Shown one piece after another: positions 15,589 through 24,584 of a stretch of DNA of 64,000 bases. The first letter of the stretch is position 1; each line of letters begins with the position of its first letter. The position numbers and the translations under genes were made by a program. The notes under the pieces are model-generated. The model made no database searches. It saw nothing but the letters and a program-made list of their open reading frames with translations, and was not told the origin of the DNA. Source of the DNA: Streptomyces sp. NBC_00162 (GTDB lineage: Bacteria; Actinomycetota; Actinomycetes; Streptomycetales; Streptomycetaceae); contig NZ_CP102509.1 in NCBI RefSeq assembly GCF_024611995.1, positions 1,984,001 through 2,048,000 of the forward strand, written 5' to 3'.

Positions 15589-15694
15589 GGCGCCGTCCAG
15601 GGCGGTCCGTCGGCGCATCGGGGATGCCTACCGACCAGTAGCTTTGGGTGGGTTGAGTGCGTCTCGGCCCAACAGGGGGCTCCGTGACCGAAAT

Positions 15695-15712
15695 GAGATG
15701 CAATTTCATCTC
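15695..15712. promoter_or_regulatory. Inverted repeat upstream of the RHS gene
   Basis: GAGATG at 15695-15700 pairs with CATCTC at 15707-15712 around CAATTT, inside the AT-rich segment about 150 bases before the RHS start. It may be an operator or a transcript hairpin. Confidence 0.3.
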
Positions 15713-15862
15713 CGGGAATCGATCATTTCGCGCCCTTGGTGGCCATTTTTGATCTTGTAGGGACGGCTACTTTCAAGCCGGTGATCGCTTGCGATGTGCA
15801 GGGCGGTCGAATCGTCATCCCCTGGGGGGATCTTGCGTTACCGGAGAAGACCGGACGGGCCC

Positions 15863-18800
15863 ATGTGGCACGTCCGTTCGTCGTTCAGAGCACCGTCCGG
15901 GCTGCGTGCCACGGCGACGGCGCTGGCTGTCGTTATGTCCGTCTCGACGCTCTACGGAGCCGAGGCAGCCGTCGCCGCTCCCGCGGCCGGCAAAGTTCAA
16001 CAGGCCAAGGAGACCGCGCAGTCCGCGGCGGACGTGCCGTCCGCCCGGGTGGCCGCGCGGCTGTACAAGCACCGCGTCGAGGCGCTCTCGGAGCGTTCCG
16101 AGACCTCGACAACGTGGGTGAATCAGAACGGATCGCTGACCACCGAGGTGGCGGCGGGCCCGATCCGTTTCAAGGACCCGGCCACGGGCGAGTGGCGAGA
16201 CGTCGATGTGAACCTCGCGGCGGCGCCGGACGGTTCGGTCGCTTCCAAGGCGCACCCGCAGGGCCTGCGTCTGTCCGGGAAGACGGGCACGAAGGTGTCC
16301 TTCCTGAAGTCGGCGCAGTCGGCGCAGCCGGCTCAGCCGGCCGAGGCCACCGACCTGGTGACGCTGGGCACCGGCGACGAGGCGATCACGCTGCAGTGGC
16401 GCGGCGGTCTACCCGCGCCGAAGCTGGACGGCACCCGCGCCACCTACGAGGGCGCCGTGCCGGGCGCGGACGTCATCGTCGAGGCGACCCGTACCGGTTT
16501 CGAGCAGTTCGTGGAGGTCAAGGCCAAGCCCGAGGCGGGCTTCGGCTACACCCTGCCGCTGAAGACCAAGGGCCTGAAGGTCGAACAGCAGCCCGACGGC
16601 AGCGTGCTCTTCACCGACAAGAAGTCGAAGAAGACCGCGACCATGCCGGCCCCGGTCATGTGGGACGCCACCGTCGACGCCGCCTCCGGTGAGCACACCC
16701 GGCGGGCGAAGGTCGGCCTGAAGGTCGTCAAGACCAAGGACGGCGTCGACCTCGTCATCACCCCCGACGCCGCCTTCCTCGCCGACCCCGCGACGAAGTA
16801 CCCGGTGACCGTCGACCCCTCGACGTCCTCGCTGGGCAACCTCTTCGACACCTACGTCCAGCAGGGCGAGACCGTCGACTGGTCCAACGACACCGAACTG
16901 GACCTCGGCAACCCGGGCACCAAGAACGCCGACGGCACCTGGCGCACCGCCCGCTCCTTCATCACCTGGAACACCGCACCGGTCGCCGACGCGCTCATCT
17001 CGGACGCCAAGCTGTCGCTGTGGAACTTCCACTCCGGCAACACCGACTGCACCGCCCAGCCCTGGGAGGTGTGGACCTCCAACGGGCCCACCACCGCCTC
17101 CCGCTGGACGAACCAGCCCGCGATGGTCACCAAGATGGCCACCTCCACCGAGACCAAGGGCAACCCCGGCTGCACCTCCCAGCCCGACGGCTGGGTCAAC
17201 GCGGACGTCACCGGCCTGGTCCAGCACTGGTCCAACAACAAGTGGACGTTCTCCAGCATGGGCCTGCGGGCCACGGACGAGAACAACATCAAGCAGTGGA
17301 AGCGGGTCAACTCCGCCAACGCCGCCTCCAACGTCCCCAAGCTGACCGTCACCTACAACTACCGGCCCCGCACCGGCACCAAGCAGGAAGCCGGTCCCCC
17401 GTTCTTCTCCTACGGCGGCGCCTACACCGTCAACACGGTGACACCGACGCTGCGCGACACCTTCGTCGACGCCAACGGTGACCAGGTCAACGGCACGTTC
17501 CAGATCTTCGACTCGGCCACCGACACCCAGGTCGGCAACGTCATCGTCTCGCCGTTCGTCTCCTCCGGCGAGGCCGCCTCGGTCACCGTTCCGGCCGGGG
17601 TGCTGACCAACGGCAAGACGTACAAGTTCCGTTCCAACCCGTACGACGGCACCCACTACAACCTGGGCTGGTCGGCGTGGAAGACGTTCACCGTCGACAC
17701 CACCGCCCCCTCCGCCCCCACCGGGCTGACCTCGACGGACTACCCGTCCAACTCCTGGGTCAAGGGCGCCGGCCAGGCGGGCAACTTCACCGTCTCCCCG
17801 CCCTCCGGCACGGACCACCAGTGGCTCGAATGGTCCCTGGACGGCACCGAGTGGACGCGCGTGCCCACCGACGGCACCCCCGGTACCCGGACCCTGTCCG
17901 TCACCCCGCCGTCGGACGGAACCCACACCCTCCAGGTGCGCACCGTCGACAAGGCCGACAACGAGTCCGAGGCGGTCGAGTACACCTTCCACGCCGGACC
18001 GGGCGGATTCGTCCAGCCCGCGGAAGGCGAGCGTACGGCCCGCCGGCTCCCGCTGACCGCCGAAGCCGACGGCGCCACCTACAACGCGGCGTCCTTCTCC
18101 TGGCGCCGTTCCGAGGCCGACCCCTGGGTTCAGATCCCGCCGGGGCACGTCACGGACGGCGGCACGCCGCTGACGGCCTGGCCCGTGTCCCTGACCGCGG
18201 GACGCACCCCCGCGCTGGTCTGGAACACCACCGACACGGTCGACCCGGACGGCAGCGTCCAGATCAAGGCCGACTTCACCGGTCCGGCAAGCGCGACCGG
18301 CGCCACGCAGCCCCTCGTGGTGGTCGTCGACCGCAATGCGAGCGGCGCGGCCGCCAGCCCGGTCGGTCCGGGCTCGCTGAACCTGCTCACCGGCGACTAC
18401 GAGATGTCGGCCACCGACGTGTCCGCCTTCGGCATGGCCGTCTCCCGCACCACGTCCTCGCGCGACCCGCACAAGGGCACCAAGCAGGAGGGCCAGGCCG
18501 CGATCTTCGGCCAGGAGTGGGCCTCCGGCACCGCGGCCGAAATCGTCCAGTCCGACTACTCGCACGTCGCGCGGGTCTCGGACACGGCCGTGGACGTCGT
18601 GACCAGCTCGGGTGACGCACTGCACTTCACCGCCAACGCGGCACGCACCGGCTGGGTCTCCGAACCCGGCGCCGGCAGCATGACGCTGACCGGCAGTGTC
18701 ACCGGCTCGTTCACGCTGACCGACGACAGCGGTACGGTCACCGAGTTCACCCGGGCCGATCCGGCGATGACCACCTGGCAGGTCGCCAGCAGCCTGGTCA

Positions 18801-21800
18801 GCGGAGTCGAGAACTCGACCACCACCGTGGTCTCGGAAACGGTCACCGCCGACAGCAAGAAGCTGGCCCGCCCCAAGCGGGTCATCGCGCCGACCTCCGC
18901 CGCGACCGCCTCGGCCTGCGCGACCACCCCCCAGACCAAGGGATGCCGCTCGCTGGAGTTCGTCTACGCGACCGCCACCACCGCCACCGGATACAGCACC
19001 TCCGCCGACTTCGGCGACTTCGCCGGGCAGGTGAAGGAGATCCGGCTGTGGTCCACCGAGTCCGGCGCCGCGAACGCCACCTCGAAGGCGGTCTCCACCT
19101 ACCGCTACGACGCCGGCGGCAACCTCCGCCAGCAGTGGGACCCCAACCTGGCGCAGAGCACTCAGACGCAGTACGCCTACGACACCGCCGATCGCATCAA
19201 CTGGCTGCAGGCCAAGTCCGAACTGCCCTGGTCGTTCACGTACGGCCAGGCGGGATCCTCGCCCACGGCCGGTGACGGCATGCTCCTCAAGGCCTCCCGG
19301 TCCGGTCTGAAGCCGGGCACGGCGGGCGAGGAACAGGGCACCGCGACCACCAGCGTCGTCTACGGTGTCCCGCTGAACGGTGGCGCGGCCCCGTACCCGA
19401 TGGGCGCGGCCGACGTAAAGGCGTGGGGGCAGAACAGCGCACCCACCGACGCGACCGCCCTGTTCCCCGCCGACTCGGTCCCTGCGTCCCACTCCGGTAC
19501 GTCACTCGCCGCCTCGGCCTACACACGGGCGGCCATCACCTACCTGGGCGCCTCCGGACGGCCCGTCAACAGCGCGGCGCCCGGCGGACACATCACCACC
19601 ACCGAGTACGACCGGTACGGAAACACCGTCCGCGAGCTCTCGGCCGCCAACCGGGCCCTGGCCCTGGGCACGGGTCCCGCGGACCAGGCCGCACAGGCCA
19701 ACCTGGGCATCGGCCAGCTCACCAGCGCCGAACGCGCCCACCAGCTGAGCACCTCGACCGTGTTCGACGCGGCCGGAGAGCGGCAGCTCGGGAAGTTCGG
19801 ACCGCTGCGCCGCGTCGACCTGACCGCCGACCTGAAGTCCGGAGCGACCCTGCTGGTTCCGGCCGGCACCTCGGTGACCGCCCGCGACTGGTCGGTCCTC
19901 GAATACGACGCCGGGCGGCCCACCGACGGCACCGCCAAGGTCAAGGACCAGGTCACCAAGGCCACCGTCGGCGCCCAGGTCCGCGAGCACCCGACGGTAT
20001 TCGGCGAGCCCCGCGCCACCGAGACCGTGTACGACTGGGCCAGGGGCCTGCCGACCCGGACCGTCAGGGACCCGGGCGGCCTGGCCATCACGGAGACCAC
20101 CGAGTACGACGCCAAGAACCGGGTCTCCAAGCAGCTCCTCCCCGGCGCGAACGGCAGCGACGCCGCCACCCGCGTCACCACGTACTGGTCGGCGACCGGC
20201 ACCGGCACCTGCCAGGGCCGCCCCGAGTGGGCCGACCTGGTCTGCTCGGTCGGTCCTGCCGGTGACATCACCGGAGGCGGGTCGAACCCGGGCAAGCTTC
20301 CGACCACCACCACCGAGTACAACTGGTGGGGCAGCCCGGCCAAGCGGATCGAGACGGTGAACGGGTCCACGCGGACCACCACCACCGAGTACGACGCGGC
20401 CGGACGGACGACCAAGGTCACGACGGCCGGCGGCTCCGGCCAGGCCGCTCCGGAAGCCACCACCGAGTACGACGCGGTGACCGGCCGGGCCGTCAAGAAC
20501 ACCTCGCCCACCGGCGGGACCATCGTCAAGCAGTTCGACAAGCTCGGCCGGACGATCTCCTACACCGATGCCGACGGCGGTGTCACCACCACCGAGTACG
20601 ACCTGCTCGACCGGCCGGCCAAGATCGCGGACAACGTGCCGTCGAGCGTCACCTTCACCTACGACCACGCCGCCGAACCCCGGGGCCTGCCGACGAAGAC
20701 GACCGACTCGGTCGCCGGCGAGTTCCGACCGTCGTTCGACGCGGCGGGAGCCGTCCGCAGCGAGAAGCTGCCCGGCGGGTACACGCTCAACATCAGCACG
20801 GACCCGGGCGGTGACGCCACGAAGCGCAGCTACGTGCGCGACAGCGACTCGACCGTCGTCTACAGCGACACCGTGAACGAATCCGCCCACGGCCAGATCA
20901 CCACGCACTCCGGTCTCTCCGACCAGCGCTTCCGCTACGACACCGCGGGCCGCCTGGCCTCCGTCGAGGACACGGCGGACACCGTCTGCACCCGGCGCAG
21001 TTACACCTTCGACGGGCGTTCCAACCGCACCGCCCTGTCCACGGCGGCCGGCGCCCCCGGGGCGGACTGCCCGGCCACCGGCGGAACCACCACCACCCAC
21101 ACCTACGACAGCGCCGACCGAATCGTCGACAGCGGCTACGTCTACGACGAGTTCGGGCGCACCACCGCCGTCCCCAACCAGGGCACCGTCGCCTACTACA
21201 ACAGCGACCGCACCCAGCAGCAGACCCTGTCCAACCAGCGGCAGACCTGGGGCCTCGACGCCGCCCAGCGCTACCGCGGGTGGACGAAGGAGTCGTACAA
21301 CGGCTCGGTCTGGACCCAGACCGCGTCCCGCGTCAACCACTACGGTGACGACGCCGACAACCCGCGCTGGATCGTCGAGGACACCGCGACGGGTGCGGTG
21401 ACCCGCAACGTCGCCACCGCCGGCGGACTGACCACCACGAGCAAGACGGGGGACGTCGTCCTGCACCTGACGACGATCCAGGGCTCCGTCGCCGTCCAGC
21501 TCCCGCTGAACGTCTCCCAGGCGCCCGTGGCCCTGGACACCGACGAGTACGGCAAGCCCCGCGCGGGGCAGGCCGCGGCCCGCTACGGCTGGCTGGGCGC
21601 GCACCAGCGCTCCAGCGAGACCCCGAGCGGTCTGACCTTGATGGGCGCGCGTCTCTACAACCCGTCCACCGGCCGCTTCCTCTCCTCGGACCCGGTCTAC
21701 GGCGGCAGCGCGAACGGGTACGAGTACGCCAACGCCGATCCGGTCAACCAGCAGGACCTGGACGGCCGGATGTCCAAGTCCTGGCGCAAGAAGATCATCG

Positions 21801-22162
21801 AGGCCAACGCGTGCATGACGCTCGGATGGCGCGGCTGCGCCTGGGCCTCAACGATTTCGGGAGCGCTGCTCGCGACCTTCCGGAGCGGCAGGAAGAACAA
21901 CGCGATCCGGCACTTCATGTGGCAGGCCAGCCTCACCTTCTTCTTCGGCGCCCGAGCGGCCAAGCGGCTGGGAGACGCGCATGAATGGGGCGAGAGCGGG
22001 ATCGACACCCAGATCGACCAGCACAACAACTCCGTCGCCCGGAACTTCACCCTGCGGAACTTCTGGAGCATGCTGCACTGGTACTACCAAGGCTGGTTCT
22101 GGGCGGGCCTCTACGCCTACGCACGCTTCTACATCTACAAGGGCTGGCTGCGGACGGAATAG
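15863..22162 (+). CDS. Secreted DNRLRE/RHS-repeat protein with C-terminal putative toxin domain
   Basis: From the ATG at 15863 the protein has about 2,099 residues. An N-terminal export signal (basic WHVRSSFRAPSGLRA, then a hydrophobic stretch ending AAVAAP) is followed by a DNRLRE-type domain with DTYVQQGETVDWSNDTELDLG. Ig/Fn3-like segments come next. Many YD/RHS units with TTEYDxxGR cores follow, and then the RHS core end GARLYNPSTGRFLSSDP with ADPVNQQDLDG. The last 130 residues (from nt 21770) are unrelated to the shell and hold RHFMWQA, GDAHEWGE and DQHNNSVAR, which fits a variable effector domain in a polymorphic toxin. A start at 15794 is possible but buries the signal peptide. A candidate immunity gene follows 12 bases later. 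Confidence 0.88.
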   Translation: MWHVRSSFRAPSGLRATATALAVVMSVSTLYGAEAAVAAPAAGKVQQAKETAQSAADVPSARVAARLYKHRVEALSERSETSTTWVNQNGSLTTEVAAGPIRFKDPATGEWRDVDVNLAAAPDGSVASKAHPQGLRLSGKTGTKVSFLKSAQSAQPAQPAEATDLVTLGTGDEAITLQWRGGLPAPKLDGTRATYEGAVPGADVIVEATRTGFEQFVEVKAKPEAGFGYTLPLKTKGLKVEQQPDGSVLFTDKKSKKTATMPAPVMWDATVDAASGEHTRRAKVGLKVVKTKDGVDLVITPDAAFLADPATKYPVTVDPSTSSLGNLFDTYVQQGETVDWSNDTELDLGNPGTKNADGTWRTARSFITWNTAPVADALISDAKLSLWNFHSGNTDCTAQPWEVWTSNGPTTASRWTNQPAMVTKMATSTETKGNPGCTSQPDGWVNADVTGLVQHWSNNKWTFSSMGLRATDENNIKQWKRVNSANAASNVPKLTVTYNYRPRTGTKQEAGPPFFSYGGAYTVNTVTPTLRDTFVDANGDQVNGTFQIFDSATDTQVGNVIVSPFVSSGEAASVTVPAGVLTNGKTYKFRSNPYDGTHYNLGWSAWKTFTVDTTAPSAPTGLTSTDYPSNSWVKGAGQAGNFTVSPPSGTDHQWLEWSLDGTEWTRVPTDGTPGTRTLSVTPPSDGTHTLQVRTVDKADNESEAVEYTFHAGPGGFVQPAEGERTARRLPLTAEADGATYNAASFSWRRSEADPWVQIPPGHVTDGGTPLTAWPVSLTAGRTPALVWNTTDTVDPDGSVQIKADFTGPASATGATQPLVVVVDRNASGAAASPVGPGSLNLLTGDYEMSATDVSAFGMAVSRTTSSRDPHKGTKQEGQAAIFGQEWASGTAAEIVQSDYSHVARVSDTAVDVVTSSGDALHFTANAARTGWVSEPGAGSMTLTGSVTGSFTLTDDSGTVTEFTRADPAMTTWQVASSLVSGVENSTTTVVSETVTADSKKLARPKRVIAPTSAATASACATTPQTKGCRSLEFVYATATTATGYSTSADFGDFAGQVKEIRLWSTESGAANATSKAVSTYRYDAGGNLRQQWDPNLAQSTQTQYAYDTADRINWLQAKSELPWSFTYGQAGSSPTAGDGMLLKASRSGLKPGTAGEEQGTATTSVVYGVPLNGGAAPYPMGAADVKAWGQNSAPTDATALFPADSVPASHSGTSLAASAYTRAAITYLGASGRPVNSAAPGGHITTTEYDRYGNTVRELSAANRALALGTGPADQAAQANLGIGQLTSAERAHQLSTSTVFDAAGERQLGKFGPLRRVDLTADLKSGATLLVPAGTSVTARDWSVLEYDAGRPTDGTAKVKDQVTKATVGAQVREHPTVFGEPRATETVYDWARGLPTRTVRDPGGLAITETTEYDAKNRVSKQLLPGANGSDAATRVTTYWSATGTGTCQGRPEWADLVCSVGPAGDITGGGSNPGKLPTTTTEYNWWGSPAKRIETVNGSTRTTTTEYDAAGRTTKVTTAGGSGQAAPEATTEYDAVTGRAVKNTSPTGGTIVKQFDKLGRTISYTDADGGVTTTEYDLLDRPAKIADNVPSSVTFTYDHAAEPRGLPTKTTDSVAGEFRPSFDAAGAVRSEKLPGGYTLNISTDPGGDATKRSYVRDSDSTVVYSDTVNESAHGQITTHSGLSDQRFRYDTAGRLASVEDTADTVCTRRSYTFDGRSNRTALSTAAGAPGADCPATGGTTTTHTYDSADRIVDSGYVYDEFGRTTAVPNQGTVAYYNSDRTQQQTLSNQRQTWGLDAAQRYRGWTKESYNGSVWTQTASRVNHYGDDADNPRWIVEDTATGAVTRNVATAGGLTTTSKTGDVVLHLTTIQGSVAVQLPLNVSQAPVALDTDEYGKPRAGQAAARYGWLGAHQRSSETPSGLTLMGARLYNPSTGRFLSSDPVYGGSANGYEYANADPVNQQDLDGRMSKSWRKKIIEANACMTLGWRGCAWASTISGALLATFRSGRKNNAIRHFMWQASLTFFFGARAAKRLGDAHEWGESGIDTQIDQHNNSVARNFTLRNFWSMLHWYYQGWFWAGLYAYARFYIYKGWLRTE

Positions 22163-22174
22163 GAAGGGAACCCC

Positions 22175-22690
22175 TTGATCACGGCACATTCCCCGCGTCG
22201 CGGGCTGTTTCTGGGCCTGGCCGTCACCATCGGCTGCCTGACCGGCCTCGCCTTGCTGGCCGGGTCGATGTACCTGCTCTTCTACGGGTCGGAAGGCTCG
22301 TGCGAGGAGAACAAGGCGGTTGAGCGCATGGCTCAGGTCTCGGCCGCGGCGCCCGCCGCCCCGGCCGGTACCACGCCCGTGGCGGAGCGAACCGGTGTGG
22401 AGTGCATGGACGACAGCGGCGACCCCTGGGTCGCCGCGGACAGCGCCTACCTCCACGACGTGGACGCTCAGTCGCTGGTCGCCCACTACTGGGACACCGC
22501 GAGGAAGGAAGGATGGAAGGCGGTCGGCACCCGGGCGCAGGCCCCGGACGGGTTCCGGAGCGGCCTCGGCATGTGCTTCCACAAGGAGGTGGCCGGCGCG
22601 CCGGCTCTGCTCCGGGTGGGGGCCGACGGGCCGAAGGAGTTCACCGTGACCGTGGAATCCGCACTCGACGGATCCACGATCTCCTGCTGA
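22175..22690 (+). CDS. Membrane-anchored small protein, candidate immunity protein for the RHS toxin
   Basis: A 171-residue protein starting at TTG 22175, only 12 bases after the RHS stop, with AGGAAGGGAA as ribosome site. One hydrophobic segment (GLFLGLAVTIGCLTGLALLA, about residues 10-29) is followed by an outside-facing domain with several cysteines, including those in GSCEEN, VECMDD, GMCFHK and the terminal ISC. I recognise no enzyme motif. A short gene coupled to a polymorphic toxin gene is the usual place for the cognate immunity protein. The anchored extracytoplasmic form suggests neutralisation at or outside the membrane. The role is inferred. Confidence 0.6.
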   Translation: MITAHSPRRGLFLGLAVTIGCLTGLALLAGSMYLLFYGSEGSCEENKAVERMAQVSAAAPAAPAGTTPVAERTGVECMDDSGDPWVAADSAYLHDVDAQSLVAHYWDTARKEGWKAVGTRAQAPDGFRSGLGMCFHKEVAGAPALLRVGADGPKEFTVTVESALDGSTISC

Positions 22691-22706
22691 ACCGCTGACA
22701 GCGCAC

Positions 22707-22743
22707 GAGGCGCCCGGCGGGCCGACGGCCCGCCGGGCGCCTC
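22707..22743 (+). terminator. Strong terminator after the RHS/immunity pair
   Basis: A perfect 17-bp GC-rich stem (22707-22723 with 22727-22743) closes on a GAC loop and is followed by TTTC. It isolates the toxin pair from the next operon. Confidence 0.85.
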
Positions 22744-22899
22744 TTTCACGGCCCTGCCCCAACTCCACCGCGATGCCAACCTTTTTTGAGCCGTACGGCA
22801 GGAAATGTTGCGTTACCGCTGGTTCGGCTGAAGGCGGGAGGCTAGGCTTCACGCAGCCCAAACCCTCGAACGTCTTGTCGACTTACGGAGAAGCAGCCG

Positions 22900-23937
22900 G
22901 TGCGAGCCGCCGCCCGAACCGATCTCGCCGCGCTCCGGCATCGCGTGGAGGAGCTGTCGGAGCGGGGCGGGCAGGACCCGGCCCAGGTACTGGCCGCCGC
23001 GCGGCTGAGTCACCTCTCCGGGGTCGAACCCGCCCGGATTCCAGGGGTCATCGCGGGTACGTCCGCCGAGCTGCCGCTCGAACAGCGCGTGCACCAGCGC
23101 TTCCTGCGGCTGCGCGCCACCCGCCGCGACAAGAACGGCCGGGAGTGGCCGCTCGCCGCCATAGCGGACGACTTCGACGCACCCGGGGCCTCTCTGGGCC
23201 CCCTCAACGCGGGCACCGGACTGCTCCGGCTCGGTCACGCGGCCGGTGTGCAGCGCTTCTTCGGTGTCTACGCCGGTTTCCTGCTGGCCGACAGCAAGAG
23301 CGCGGTGGAGCGGGCCCTCGCCCTCACCTCGGAGGGTCGCGACGATCTGGAGCACCTCTCCCACCTCACCGGCATCACCCCCCAGGCCATCCGGCTCACC
23401 CTCGACGGCAAGCCGCCCCGGCTCCCGTTGAAGGAGCAGGTGCACCAGCGGTTCGAGCACCTGCGCCGCACCCGCGTACGGGAGGACGGGCAGGCCCACT
23501 CACTGGCGGCCATCGCCAAGTCCTTCGACGCGTCGGGCCAGTCGCTGACCCGCCTCGCCCAGGGCGAGGGCCTGCCGAACCTGGCCGCGGCCGCCGGGAT
23601 CCAGCGGTTCTTCGGCGTGGAGGGCGGCTTCCTGCTGGCCGACGACGCCGAGGCGCTCGCCACCGCCCTCACCGCCCTCACCCGCGAACTGGAGTCCGCG
23701 GAGCGGCGGCAGGAGAACCCGATGCTCGCCGTGATGCGGGCGCACGACGTACGGAGCATCGTCACGCGGGCCGGACGACTCTCCCCGCGGGGCTGGAAGT
23801 CCCTCGCCGACCACCTGGACGATCTGCTCGCCCGCGAGGGCCAGCTCGGCCGTCCGGCCGGCCCCGACACCGTCGCGGATCCGACGACCGCGGGACCGAC
23901 GACTGCCGGCCCGACCGCCGAGGGGGGAACGCCATGA
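22900..23937 (+). CDS. Putative HTH regulator with an internally duplicated module
   Basis: A 345-residue cytosolic protein. Two copies of an 83-residue module are visible at residues 58-140 and 175-257. Each begins LPLxxxVHQRF, continues with a basic LRxTR, an xLAAIAxxFDA segment like an HTH scaffold helix, and ends xQRFFGVxxGFLLAD. A leading partial unit and a C-terminal helix (NPMLAVMRAHDVRSIVTRAGRLS) follow the pattern of XRE-like regulators paired with ImmA/IrrE proteins. The tail is rich in Thr, Ala, Gly and Pro. The GTG at 22900 follows CGGAGAA. It overlaps the next gene by four bases. The DNA-binding role is inferred. Confidence 0.65.
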   Translation: MRAAARTDLAALRHRVEELSERGGQDPAQVLAAARLSHLSGVEPARIPGVIAGTSAELPLEQRVHQRFLRLRATRRDKNGREWPLAAIADDFDAPGASLGPLNAGTGLLRLGHAAGVQRFFGVYAGFLLADSKSAVERALALTSEGRDDLEHLSHLTGITPQAIRLTLDGKPPRLPLKEQVHQRFEHLRRTRVREDGQAHSLAAIAKSFDASGQSLTRLAQGEGLPNLAAAAGIQRFFGVEGGFLLADDAEALATALTALTRELESAERRQENPMLAVMRAHDVRSIVTRAGRLSPRGWKSLADHLDDLLAREGQLGRPAGPDTVADPTTAGPTTAGPTAEGGTP

Positions 23938-24512
23938 GGACCACACGGGCGATGCGCAGCCTCGCCGCGGATCTGCTGGCCGACGCCCGCCTCACGCCCC
24001 CGGCCGATGTCAGCGAGATCATCGGGGGCCTGTGCGCCGCCTACGCCCGCCGCCGCGGCGGCCGGAAGGTCGATTTCCGCTTAGCCTCCTTCCCGCCCGA
24101 CACGGCCAGCGGGCTGTGGCTGGAGATGGACGAGCGCGACCTGCTGGTCATCGAGGAGCGCACCCGTCCGGAACACCAGCTCGTCATCGCCAGCCACGAG
24201 TTGTGGCACGTCTACGAGGGAACCTGCGACAGCCATGGGCCGGGCATGGCGGTGGCCGCGCGGCTGACGGGGCGCCACGGCGACCTCTCCGAACTGCTCT
24301 ACTCCGAGACCGGGTTGACCGAGGTGATCCGGCAGGCCGCCGCCCGGGCCGACCACGGGGATCCGGCGGAGATCCGGGCCGAGATCTTCGGCCTGCACCT
24401 CGGCAAGCTGCTCAGGCCGTACCTGCCACCACCCCGGGAAGAGCAGTTCCCCGAGGCGATCGAGCGCATCAAGACCTCGCTCGGCTGGGGGAGCCCCGTG
24501 TCACGCCGGTGA
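23934..24512 (+). CDS. ImmA/IrrE-like HExxH domain protein
   Basis: The protein has 192 residues. The zinc motif HELWH lies at residues 88-92 inside VIASHELWHVYEG, and a conserved ERTRPEHQ precedes it. This arrangement matches ImmA/IrrE-like metallopeptidases, sometimes annotated as a toxin component. Such proteins commonly cleave or inactivate the repressor encoded beside them. Here the partner is the upstream HTH-like protein, with ATGA overlap. The zinc's third ligand may lie in the ESE-like segment near LLYSETGL. No signal peptide or membrane segment is visible. Confidence 0.75.
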   Translation: MRTTRAMRSLAADLLADARLTPPADVSEIIGGLCAAYARRRGGRKVDFRLASFPPDTASGLWLEMDERDLLVIEERTRPEHQLVIASHELWHVYEGTCDSHGPGMAVAARLTGRHGDLSELLYSETGLTEVIRQAAARADHGDPAEIRAEIFGLHLGKLLRPYLPPPREEQFPEAIERIKTSLGWGSPVSRR

Positions 24513-24584
24513 CCGGTGCCCGCCCAGCCGCCGCAACCCTCGCGCCGATGCCCTCAGCACGGCCCTGACAGAGAGCACGACACG

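Larger units (their letters stand above)
15459..15862. other. Intergenic region between the membrane protein and RHS genes
   Basis: No credible gene is visible in these 404 bases. The left part holds a TTACCT-GCG-AGGTAA palindrome. The right part is unusually AT-rich for the window from about 15680 to 15790, contains the inverted repeat GAGATG-CAATTT-CATCTC at 15695-15712, and probably contains the promoter of the RHS gene. Confidence 0.6.

Noticed and set aside
16409..19492. A 1027-codon minus-strand frame opposite the RHS gene
   Set aside because: It is a glycine/arginine/valine-rich antisense shadow of a recognisable secreted protein.
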